A DNA stretch of 45,456 bases from a bacterium (GTDB lineage: Bacteria; Verrucomicrobiota; Kiritimatiellia; RFP12; UBA1067): contig JAUNMP010000013.1 of assembly GCA_030537465.1 (NCBI GenBank), positions 1 through 45,456 of the forward strand, written 5' to 3'. This document shows positions 1 through 7,489 of the stretch, piece after piece (position 1 is the stretch's first letter; each line of letters begins with the position of its first letter). Position numbers and translations under genes: made by a program. The notes beneath the pieces were generated by a model that saw nothing but the letters and a program-made list of their open reading frames with translations, was not told where the DNA came from and searched no databases.

Positions 1-36
1 TGGAACTTTGAACCTGGAACTTGAAACCAGGAACTT
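1..36 (-). repeat. 7-bp degenerate tandem repeat (locus A)
   Basis: Read on the minus strand, five units follow in strict 7-base phase: AAGTTCC, TGGTTTC, AAGTTCC, AGGTTCA, AAGTTCC. The array begins inside the TAA stop codon of gmk and runs to the window edge, so it may continue. The same repeat family occurs at 16973-17014, 37169-37238 and 40998-41025. Function unknown. Confidence 0.8.
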
Positions 37-637
37 ACATCCGGCCGCTTTTCACGTCGATGAGATCGCAGAGACGCTTGTAGGCGATTGCGAGTTCATC
101 GTTCGTGACCTGGAACATGTACTCGTCCGCACGGGCCATCTCACCCTCCGCATTGGCCAGACGGCGTTCAATGACATCCGGAGCATCGGTACCGCGGCCC
201 TCGAGACGCGCGCGAAGCTCCTCCAGCGACGGCGGATTGATGAAGATGTCCACATAGCCCTGCCGAAGCGGATTATCCGGCGGCAGATGGTGCATCACCT
301 GGTGACGAACCTTCGCGGCCCCAGCGACATCGATGTCGAGAATCATCGAGTGCCCTTCATTCAGCACGTCAACGACGGGCTGCTTCAAAGTGCCATAGTA
401 GTTGCCGTGAACTTCGGCGTACTCGAGGAACGCCCCCTCGGCAATCAGCTCGCGGAAGCGCTCAATGGTCAGAAAATGATAATCAAGGCCATCCTCCTCT
501 TCGCCACGCGGCTTGCGCGTCGTACAGGAGATGGAGTACTCCATATCGGGGTACTCCTGAAGAAGCATATCGATAAGAGTGGACTTTCCGCACCCAGAAG
601 GCGCGGAAAGCACGATGAACAGAGGTTTTGTCTGCAT
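35..637 (-). CDS. gmk: Guanylate kinase
   Basis: Phosphorylates GMP to GDP with ATP in the cytoplasm, an essential step of guanine nucleotide supply. The 200-residue length is normal for the family. The P-loop SAPSGCGKST lies at residues 11-20, and the GMP-binding segment follows with TTRKPRGEEEDGLDYHF near residues 39-55. The ATG at 637 has only a weak ribosome site. The gene starts 13 bases behind the stop of the His/Pro-rich gene, so it is probably co-transcribed with it. A 7-bp repeat array begins in its stop codon. Identification is secure. Confidence 0.97.
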   Translation of the reverse strand: MQTKPLFIVLSAPSGCGKSTLIDMLLQEYPDMEYSISCTTRKPRGEEEDGLDYHFLTIERFRELIAEGAFLEYAEVHGNYYGTLKQPVVDVLNEGHSMILDIDVAGAAKVRHQVMHHLPPDNPLRQGYVDIFINPPSLEELRARLEGRGTDAPDVIERRLANAEGEMARADEYMFQVTNDELAIAYKRLCDLIDVKSGRM

Positions 638-650
638 TCTTAGGAACCAA

Positions 651-992
651 TTACCAGATCACCCGAGGCCGCGGCGCCACGGGAACAACCGGAGCGGCGG
701 GCACAACCACCGGCGCAGGCTGGACAACAGCAGGCTGAGTCACAACCACGGGTGCAGGCTGCTGAACAACCACGGGAGCCGGCTGAGCGACAACGACCGG
801 CTGCTGAACAACCACCGGCGGCGGAGGCGGGGGCGGCGGAGGCGCCACAGGGCCACCCAAAAGCGCGGCGGTCACACCGGCTGCGATTCCACCCGCAACC
901 GCGTCACCACGATGGTGGTGGTGATGGTGGCCGGCGGACACCGTCCCCATCATGGCCACGGCGGCAACAACTGCAATGACGATCTTCTTCAT
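651..992 (-). CDS. Small secreted His-rich, Pro/Val-rich protein of unknown function
   Basis: No family recognised. The 113-residue product has a clear signal peptide (MKKIVIAVVAAVAMMGTVSA). It is followed directly by six consecutive histidines, then a glycine-zipper-like stretch GGIAAGVTAALLGG, nine consecutive prolines, and a tail of repeated PVVVQQPAP/PAPVVV-type units. A GGGAGAG ribosome site precedes the ATG. The hexahistidine would sit at the mature N-terminus, which suggests metal binding. The proline-rich tail suggests an extended, possibly envelope-spanning rod. Both roles are inference from composition. The gene lies between asd and gmk, in the same direction. Confidence 0.75.
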   Translation of the reverse strand: MKKIVIAVVAAVAMMGTVSAGHHHHHHRGDAVAGGIAAGVTAALLGGPVAPPPPPPPPPVVVQQPVVVAQPAPVVVQQPAPVVVTQPAVVQPAPVVVPAAPVVPVAPRPRVIW

Positions 993-1080
993 GTCTGTCT
1001 CTCCCTATCTGTTACTTGTGGTTTACAAGAGGCTAGGCATTTGGCGGCAGGTCATCTGACACCCCACCGCCATTTTTTCA

Positions 1081-2094
1081 TCAAACGAGACCGCGCTTGA
1101 TGAGGTGCTCGGCAATTTCGACCGCGTTCAGGGCGGCGCCGCGCAGCAGCTGGTCACCTGAGACGAACATTTCAAGACCCTTCTTGTCGTCGCGACTGAG
1201 GTCCTGACGGATGCGGCCCGCGAGCACATCATACTTCGCTGTCGCGTCGAGCGGCATCGGATAACCGCCGTTCAGCGGATCGTCCACCACCTTTACACCC
1301 TCGGACTTCGCGAGGATTTCACGTGCCTCCTCGGGCGTGATGTCCTCCTCGAACTCCAGGTTGAGGGACTCGGAATGCGCACGGGCAATCGGCACGCGCA
1401 CGCAGGTGCAGCTGAGCCTGAGCTCCGGATGGTGGAGCATCTTGCGCGCCTCGTTGCGCATCTTGAGCTCTTCAAGCGTGTACCAGTTGGTCTCGTCGAA
1501 CTTGTCGATGTGCGGAATCAGATTGTACATCAGCTGGTGCTGGAAGGCCTTGACCGTGAGCGGCTCGCCCTTCGCATAGGACTGGATCTGGTCCTCGAGC
1601 TCGTCGAGGCCGGGCTTGCCGGCGCCGGACGCGGCCTGGTAGGTTGCGGCGACGAGGCGCTTGAGCTTCTTCGCCTTGTGGAGCGGCGCGACCGCCTCGA
1701 GCATGATGGCCGTCGTGCAGTTCGGGTTCGCGATCACGCCCTTGTTCCAGTCGAGATCCTCGGGGTTGACCTGCGGCACCACCAGCGGGACTTCGGGGTC
1801 CTGGCGGAACGCGCGGGAGTTGTCGATCATCTTGGCGCCCGCCTTGACGACGGCGTCCTTGAGCTGGATGGCGACATCCGTCTTGCCTGCGAAAAGGACG
1901 ATGTCAAGGCCCTTGAAAGAGTTCTCGTCCGCCTTGAGCACGTGGTACATCTCGCCGTTGATCTCCTCGTCGCGCTCGCGCGACGCGAACACCTGCACCT
2001 TGCCACACGGGAAGTTGCGGTCCTTCAGAACCTTGATCATCTCGGCGCCCACGGCGCCGACACCCACGAGACCAACCTTGTACTCTTTGCTCAT
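1081..2094 (-). CDS. asd: Aspartate-semialdehyde dehydrogenase
   Basis: Reduces aspartyl phosphate to aspartate semialdehyde with NADPH, feeding diaminopimelate, lysine, threonine and methionine synthesis. The 337 residues show the dinucleotide-binding GVGAVGAEM near the N-terminus, the catalytic cysteine C126 in ANPNCTT, the phosphate-binding SRAFR and the catalytic histidine H240 in RVPIARAHSES. The length is typical. The ATG at 2094 has a GAGGAAAA ribosome site. A terminator separates it from the gene upstream, and a candidate promoter at 2137-2145 serves it. A diaminopimelate-decarboxylase-type gene lies elsewhere in the window but is not linked to it. Confidence 0.96.
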   Translation of the reverse strand: MSKEYKVGLVGVGAVGAEMIKVLKDRNFPCGKVQVFASRERDEEINGEMYHVLKADENSFKGLDIVLFAGKTDVAIQLKDAVVKAGAKMIDNSRAFRQDPEVPLVVPQVNPEDLDWNKGVIANPNCTTAIMLEAVAPLHKAKKLKRLVAATYQAASGAGKPGLDELEDQIQSYAKGEPLTVKAFQHQLMYNLIPHIDKFDETNWYTLEELKMRNEARKMLHHPELRLSCTCVRVPIARAHSESLNLEFEEDITPEEAREILAKSEGVKVVDDPLNGGYPMPLDATAKYDVLAGRIRQDLSRDDKKGLEMFVSGDQLLRGAALNAVEIAEHLIKRGLV

Positions 2095-2136
2095 TGTCTT
2101 TTCCTCAAAACGGACACTTCGCCCGATTAGGTCAAT

Positions 2137-2145
2137 AGTGTATCA
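2137..2145 (-). promoter_or_regulatory. Extended -10 promoter candidate for asd
   Basis: On the minus strand the T-run of the terminator at 2146-2173 leads directly into TGATACACT, an extended -10 (TGn plus TACACT, four of six consensus bases). The layout TTTTTGnTAnnnT matches the promoter behind the tRNA-Arg terminator at 33410-33418. A start site here would give a leader of about 35 bases for asd. Confidence 0.45.
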
Positions 2146-2173
2146 AAAAGCGCCGCCCTTCGGCGGCGCTTTT
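2146..2173 (-). terminator. Rho-independent terminator
   Basis: An 8-bp GC-only stem (2150-2157 with 2162-2169) with a 4-base loop is flanked by A and T runs. On the minus strand it ends in TTTTT. It lies 30 bases behind the stop of the DUF5107-TPR gene and ends that transcript. Confidence 0.9.
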
Positions 2174-2203
2174 CTGCGGATTTTATCCCCCAACCGCTGC
2201 TCC

Positions 2204-5200
2204 TCACCGAGCAGTGGCCATGCGCTTCGCCCAGAGGATCGCCGGCTTCTTCGCCGCGACTTCCTGGAAGAGGGCCTGCGCCTCAGCGGACTTGCCGGCC
2301 GTCAGAGCCATGAGCCCACGCAGATACTTCGCCTTCCAGAGGTTGTCCGCCTGCCGCTCCATCGGCGAATTCTCGCCGCCGAACTTCGCATAGGCGTCGA
2401 TGACCTTCGGCTGGGGCTTCTCAAGGGTCGCGATGGCCTTCTGGAGTTCCGCGAGGTTCTCGTCCACATCCTTCTGCGCACCCTTGAGTTCGCGGAGGAC
2501 CAGCACGCGGTAGAAATTCATCTCGCCGGGATTCACCCAGCCCCTGAGCGCGTTCTGGAGCTCTGCCTTGTAGTTCTTCTCGTCACCCTGCGCCTTGTAG
2601 CACTGGGCAAGATAGTAGCGCACCTTCGGCTCGGTTCCTGCGTCGCCGGGACGGCCCGCCTGGAGGTTCTCCGGGTAGGTGAGGGCCTGCTCGAAATCCG
2701 CTTTCGCGCCAGCGAAGTCTTTCGCCTCCATCTTCCTGAGGCCGCGCAACAGCAGCGCGTCGACAAACGGCGCCAGCAGGCCTTCGCCGCCCTCCCACAC
2801 GTGGAAGCGGCGTCCCGTGAGGATCTTGAGGGACGCGTCATAGTCGCCCGCCTCGTTGAAGAGGTACGCCATGCGGAGGATGCAGGCATCGTACTTCTCG
2901 GCGGTCGCGCGGTACTTCTTCATCGCTTCCAGACGCTCCGCCGTGCCCTTCCCGAGCTTTTCGGCGAGCTTGTCCATCTCCTCCAGCGCGCGGAAGTTGG
3001 AGGGGTCGGCCGCGAGCGCCTTCACGTAGTAGCCGTAGGCCTCCTCGCTCGGCACGCCCGTGGGGATGCCGGTGTTGGTGAAGTAGGTGCCCGGGTGGGC
3101 GAGCCCGAAGCCGACGTTGCGCAGCGCGAGCGCGTGGTCCGACTTCAGGGCGAGGGCCTTCTTCCAGCTCGCGAGCGCCGTCTCCTTCTGGTCGTAGTTC
3201 CACTCGACGTTGCCGAGGTAGTACCAGGTGTTCGCGAGATCCGGACAAAGGGCGGCGGCGCGGCGAAGCACCGCGTACTCCTCGTGGCGGTTCGGGAAGC
3301 AGTAGTCCGTGGACTGCGCCGCAGCCTGCTCGTAGCGCTTCTTCGCGAGGTCCGCATGCCCCATCATCTCGAGGGCGTAGCCGGCGAAGTAGTCGAAGAG
3401 CGGATTCTTGTAGCTCGCGCAGGCGGCAACGGTGTCCTTGAGCGGCAACGCGCCTTCGGTCGCGAACGGCTTCTCCGTCTTGGCAAGGGCATTCGCCTGA
3501 TCGCATAGCACGGCGACCTCGCGCCACGCGCCCACGCTCCAATAGTCGCTCACCGTCTCGAGGAGCGCCTGGGCCTTGATGCCACGGTTCTCACCGGCGT
3601 TGACCACGGCGTCCACGCCGTCATCCTCCTCGAACGCGCGCTCGGCGACGCCCCAGGAGTCGAGCGGATCGATCGCCGCCGCGAGACGGAGTTCCTTTGA
3701 CCCTTCGGGCAGGCGCTTCAGCTGACGCAGGATGTAGGCGCGCAGCACGTGCAGTTTTGCCTCCTTCGCGCCGCGGTCGAGAGCGTCGTCCACACGCGCG
3801 AGCGCCTCCTCCCAATCGCCCTTCAGGCAGGCGAGACGGGCCAACGCGGCGTAGGCAGGGCGACCATGGGTCGCACGCCAGGTCACGCGCCAGTAGAGGT
3901 CCTCGGCCTCCTTGAGCTTCGCGGCGCGTTCAGCGGGGTCGATCGCGAGCAATCCCTGCTCCTCGAGCACGAGGGCGAGCAGGTATTCGGGCTCGGCGTC
4001 CTTCGCACGCGTGAAGTTGCGCGTCACGCGCGCCGTCGCCGCGCGGAGCAGCTTCTCGGCCTTGGCGTATTCGCCGTTCTTCGCAAGGCGCGTCGCAAGG
4101 GCCACGTTCGCGGCGGAATAGCCGGGATCGAGCTTGAGGGCCTGCTCGTAGTACGGCACGGGATCGATGAGGCCGTTGTGGAACTGGTCAAGACGAAGCC
4201 CGGTGAGATAGGCCTCTTCGGCGCTCGCGTAGTCCTTGGGCTCCTTTGGATTCGCGACCTTGGGAGGCAGAGGATCGTGCGGATCCTCGGGGACGGGCGT
4301 GTAGGCAAGGAAGACCTTGCCGGAGGCGTCCGCAATTGTCGCGGTGAACTCCTGGTCCCTCGCGTCCGCGGCGACCTTCACGGTCTTGCACCACGGCTTA
4401 TTCGGATCGATGGCAATCCCCTTCTCGGTGAAGACCGGGGACGTCTCGCCCTTGCGCAGAACCTGCACCGTGCAGTCCTTCAGCACGCGCGTGGAGTGGA
4501 AGCCAACGAGAAGCTCATCCTTCTTCGAGAGTCGGTCGACGTTGACCGCACCGTCGATGGTGACGTTCTTGACGCCGCCGATACCCTTCACGGGGAACCA
4601 GAACTGCTTCACCGTGCGCGTCTCGTAGGGGTCGATCCAGCTGTAGTCGGGCTGATTGTCGCTCCAGCAGCCCACCATCAGCTCAAGGTAAGGGCCGTCA
4701 GAGTCGGTGAGCACGGTGTCCCACACGTGCGCCTCCGGGAAGTTGCCCCAGAGGAAGAACTTCTTGCCGACGGTGATGTGGCGATTCGAGACGTGGGCGG
4801 TGCCCATGTTCTTCTTGTGGTCGAAGCCGGCGATCCAAGCGTTCTCCGGATCCATCGCGAAGATGGAGCGACTCTCGACCGTGAAGTTGCGCCACCAGGA
4901 GAGATCAATCATCCCCTCCACGTCATCCGCATACTTGGAGCGCTGGGAGGGAATCCAGCTGTGGTCAACCTTTTTCGGTCCCATCGGGAACGAGGTCCAG
5001 AAGTTCTTGTGGTGGTCGAAGCCGAGATGGCAGCTCGGCGGGAAGAGCACCTGATAGTCGTCGCCACAGTGGACGGAGACATTGGCCCAGTAGATCATCG
5101 ACTCGATGTACGGGCCGCGGTTCATGAAGACGTTCTCGGCCTGGAGCACCGCACGGTCCGGCAGGAGGGAGAGTCCGATGGACCACTTCAGACGGCGGCG

Positions 5201-5710
5201 AAGCTCGGTCTCGCCGATCCAGATGGCCTTCTTGCCCGTCTTCTTGTCTTTCACGAGCTTCCAGTCGATCGGCATTGCGGTCGTCGCGCGGTGGTGATGC
5301 GGGAAGTTCCACTCCACGCCGCCCGAAATCCATGCGCCGAGCATGCCGATGAGCGCGGGCTTCACGACGTGCTGGCGGTAGAAGGTCTCGAAGCCGGTCT
5401 GCTTGTCAGTGAGATTGAGGAGATGCCCGCCATGCTCGGGGAGGAGGCCGAACTGCAGCCAGTCGTTCTCCATCGTGAGGTACTTGTAGACCTCGTCGAC
5501 CTTGCCGTCGTGCAGCACGTCCTGCATCGGGTACGGATAGACGCGCCCCTGCGCGCCCTGGTAGACGCGGCCCGTGTAGAACACGGGGGTCTTGTCGTAG
5601 CCGCCAGGCGCGTACGTCGGCAGCATGATCGTCGACTCCTTCATCTGCACGCCACCCGCGAGAACCGCGGACACCGAGAGCACCACAGCCGCGAAACCAC
5701 TCTTCTTCAT
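2204..5710 (-). CDS. Secreted DUF5107 and TPR-repeat protein
   Basis: A 1168-residue exported protein with an N-terminal signal peptide (MKKSGFAAVVLSVSAVLAGG). Residues of about 30-400 resemble DUF5107, a mutarotase-like beta-rich domain. Visible motifs are LLPEHGGHLLNL, GGVEWNFPHHH and YWANVSVH. Residues of about 480-1160 form a long series of tetratricopeptide repeats, for example LANTWYYLGNVEW. DUF5107-TPR proteins are known from polysaccharide-degrading bacteria, but their reaction is not established. Binding or processing of a glycan is an inference. A GAGGAG ribosome site precedes the ATG. Two hairpins lie upstream and a strong terminator downstream, so it is probably transcribed alone. 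Confidence 0.85.
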   Translation of the reverse strand: MKKSGFAAVVLSVSAVLAGGVQMKESTIMLPTYAPGGYDKTPVFYTGRVYQGAQGRVYPYPMQDVLHDGKVDEVYKYLTMENDWLQFGLLPEHGGHLLNLTDKQTGFETFYRQHVVKPALIGMLGAWISGGVEWNFPHHHRATTAMPIDWKLVKDKKTGKKAIWIGETELRRRLKWSIGLSLLPDRAVLQAENVFMNRGPYIESMIYWANVSVHCGDDYQVLFPPSCHLGFDHHKNFWTSFPMGPKKVDHSWIPSQRSKYADDVEGMIDLSWWRNFTVESRSIFAMDPENAWIAGFDHKKNMGTAHVSNRHITVGKKFFLWGNFPEAHVWDTVLTDSDGPYLELMVGCWSDNQPDYSWIDPYETRTVKQFWFPVKGIGGVKNVTIDGAVNVDRLSKKDELLVGFHSTRVLKDCTVQVLRKGETSPVFTEKGIAIDPNKPWCKTVKVAADARDQEFTATIADASGKVFLAYTPVPEDPHDPLPPKVANPKEPKDYASAEEAYLTGLRLDQFHNGLIDPVPYYEQALKLDPGYSAANVALATRLAKNGEYAKAEKLLRAATARVTRNFTRAKDAEPEYLLALVLEEQGLLAIDPAERAAKLKEAEDLYWRVTWRATHGRPAYAALARLACLKGDWEEALARVDDALDRGAKEAKLHVLRAYILRQLKRLPEGSKELRLAAAIDPLDSWGVAERAFEEDDGVDAVVNAGENRGIKAQALLETVSDYWSVGAWREVAVLCDQANALAKTEKPFATEGALPLKDTVAACASYKNPLFDYFAGYALEMMGHADLAKKRYEQAAAQSTDYCFPNRHEEYAVLRRAAALCPDLANTWYYLGNVEWNYDQKETALASWKKALALKSDHALALRNVGFGLAHPGTYFTNTGIPTGVPSEEAYGYYVKALAADPSNFRALEEMDKLAEKLGKGTAERLEAMKKYRATAEKYDACILRMAYLFNEAGDYDASLKILTGRRFHVWEGGEGLLAPFVDALLLRGLRKMEAKDFAGAKADFEQALTYPENLQAGRPGDAGTEPKVRYYLAQCYKAQGDEKNYKAELQNALRGWVNPGEMNFYRVLVLRELKGAQKDVDENLAELQKAIATLEKPQPKVIDAYAKFGGENSPMERQADNLWKAKYLRGLMALTAGKSAEAQALFQEVAAKKPAILWAKRMATAR

Positions 5711-5751
5711 GCGAACCTATCTCCTCAATCTTGTGTCGTCAAAACGCAATC

Positions 5752-5798
5752 GGCCCTCCTTCGGCACGGAAGGAGGGCCTGGCCGCCAAAGGGCGGCC
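5752..5798 (-). terminator. Tandem hairpins behind the reductase gene
   Basis: Two adjacent inverted repeats directly follow the stop codon at 5799. The first has a 7-bp stem (5781-5787 with 5792-5798). The second has a perfect 11-bp stem (5752-5762 with 5769-5779). On the minus strand the U-tract behind them is poor (GATTGCGTTTTG), so termination may be partial or the hairpins may stabilise the 3' end. Confidence 0.6.
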
Positions 5799-7415
5799 TC
5801 AGGCGGGAAGCTCGGCCTGAAGCAGGGCGCGCGCCGCACCCACGCCGCCGAGAAGCTTCACGAAGTAGGCCTCGACCTTGTCGGCGAGGGTCGTCTTCGT
5901 GAGGTCCGTGCCGAAGATGGACGCGTTCGCGAGAATCTCGCGGATCTGCCCCTTGTAGGAGGCCGGATCGTTCCACACAATGCCGTTCAGCTTCGCCTGC
6001 AGCTCGTCCTTGAGCGGATCGGCCGAGACCTCCATCGCCTCGCCCGCGTCGTTGACCGCGAGCAGATAGCGCAGCCAGCCGGCAATCGCGAGCGGAATCG
6101 CGACGAGCTCGTTCAGGTCGCGGCCAGTGGCGAGGTAGCTCTTCACCGTCTCGCCGAAACGGATGCCGACCTTCTGCGACGTGTCGGTCGCGATGCGGCG
6201 AGGATCATCCGGCATGAACGGGTTGGGCAGACGTTCGTTGACGACCTCGTCGATGAACGCCTTCGGGGAGAGGATCTTGGGATCCACGACGACGGGCAGT
6301 CCCTCGACATAGCCGAGACGCCTCACGAGGCGGACAATGTCCGCATCCTCCATCTCCTTGCAGATGAGCGTGTAGCCGAGCAGGCAACCGTACATCGACA
6401 TCGCGGTATGGAGCGGATTGAGGCAGGTCGTGACCTTCATCTTCTCCGTCATGTTCACCGTGTCGCGGTCGCAGAAGTAGACGCCCGCCTTCTCGAGCGC
6501 GGGGCGTCCGTTCGGGAACTTGTCCTCCACCACGAGGTACTGGGGCTTCTCGGCGTTGACGAAGGGCGCGATGAAGGTCTTCTTGGAGGTGATGATCGGG
6601 GCCATGCCTTCGATGCCGTCCTTCGTGAGGGACTCCTCCACCATCGGGTGGGGACGGGGCGTGATCTTGTCGATCATGGACCACGGGAACGCGACCTTCG
6701 ACTCATCCGTCAGATAGGCGATGAAACCGTCGTCGACGAAGCCGTTCGCCTTCCAGGCCTTGGCAATCTCGAGCACGGCACCCATGAGCTTTTCGCCGTT
6801 GTGCGAGCAGTTGTCCATCGAGACGACCGCCATCGGCAGCTGGCCGGCGCCATAGCGCTCGAAGAGGAGCGCGCAGACAATCGCCATCGCGTGGCGGGCG
6901 GCGGCGGGCCCCTCCTTCATGTCCGCCTCGACGACGGGCAGATAGGACCCGTCCGGCTTCTTGAGCGCATAGCCCTTCTCGGTGATCGTGAACGAGAGCA
7001 TCTTCAGGGACGGGGCGCGGAAGATCTCCACGAGGCGGGCCTTGGACGCGGCGTCCGCGAAGTTCGCCTTCACACCCTCGGCGACGCCTGCGAGCACCTC
7101 GCGCGTCGTCGTGCCGTCGGGATTGAGGAGCACGTTCAGCGTGAGGCTGTCGTGCGCCGTGTAGATCTGGTCGATGATGTCGTAGTCGAAGGTGTCGCAC
7201 GCGATGATGCCGGTCTTCGCCTCGCCCGCGTTCAGCAGGCGCTGGTTGAGGGAGCCGATGAAGCCGCGGAAGATGTTGCCCGCGCCAAAGTGCACCCACT
7301 CGGGGGCTGTCTTCGTCTGCGCGCGCACGGCGGCAATGTCAAATCTCGGAAGCGCGACCTTCGCGGCCGCCCAGGCATCCGCCTGCGTCAAAATGGAATC
7401 GAGAGTCAGCGTCAT
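5799..7415 (-). CDS. uxuB: Mannitol dehydrogenase-family reductase, probably fructuronate reductase
   Basis: A 538-residue polyol/uronate dehydrogenase with the nucleotide-binding start VHFGAGNIFRGF (about residues 41-52), MDNCSHNGEKL in the middle, and the catalytic region KVTTCLNPLHTAMSMYGC. This set fits long-chain mannitol/fructuronate/tagaturonate reductases, which reduce fructuronate to D-mannonate with NADH. Fructuronate is favoured over tagaturonate because the neighbouring locus handles glucuronate; the sequence does not settle this. The ATG has an AAGGAG ribosome site and its own promoter at 7441-7449. An unrelated SDR enzyme at 9666-10517 is predicted to do the same reaction. Confidence 0.85.
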   Translation of the reverse strand: MTLTLDSILTQADAWAAAKVALPRFDIAAVRAQTKTAPEWVHFGAGNIFRGFIGSLNQRLLNAGEAKTGIIACDTFDYDIIDQIYTAHDSLTLNVLLNPDGTTTREVLAGVAEGVKANFADAASKARLVEIFRAPSLKMLSFTITEKGYALKKPDGSYLPVVEADMKEGPAAARHAMAIVCALLFERYGAGQLPMAVVSMDNCSHNGEKLMGAVLEIAKAWKANGFVDDGFIAYLTDESKVAFPWSMIDKITPRPHPMVEESLTKDGIEGMAPIITSKKTFIAPFVNAEKPQYLVVEDKFPNGRPALEKAGVYFCDRDTVNMTEKMKVTTCLNPLHTAMSMYGCLLGYTLICKEMEDADIVRLVRRLGYVEGLPVVVDPKILSPKAFIDEVVNERLPNPFMPDDPRRIATDTSQKVGIRFGETVKSYLATGRDLNELVAIPLAIAGWLRYLLAVNDAGEAMEVSADPLKDELQAKLNGIVWNDPASYKGQIREILANASIFGTDLTKTTLADKVEAYFVKLLGGVGAARALLQAELPA

Positions 7416-7440
7416 TGTTTGTCTCCTTTTTTCTGCAAAG

Positions 7441-7449
7441 ATTATAGCA
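7441..7449 (-). promoter_or_regulatory. Extended -10 promoter for the fructuronate reductase gene
   Basis: The minus strand reads ATTTGCTATAATC, a perfect TATAAT with the TGn extension. No good -35 is seen at 17 bases, as expected for an extended -10. The predicted leader is about 19 bases. The same TTTGCTATAAT core recurs at 20508 and 33410. Confidence 0.75.
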
Positions 7450-7489
7450 AATATTACCCCGAGTCGGCATTAAACACCACCTGCAGCGC

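Noticed and set aside
651-992. Hexahistidine considered as a cloning tag or vector contamination
   Set aside because: It lies inside a natural gene with mixed CAC/CAT codons, follows a signal peptide and is flanked by chromosomal housekeeping genes.
1661-5902. Very long open frames on the plus strand opposite the asd and DUF5107-TPR genes
   Set aside because: They are shadows of high-GC genes: no signal, domain or start site fits, while the minus-strand proteins carry clear motifs.
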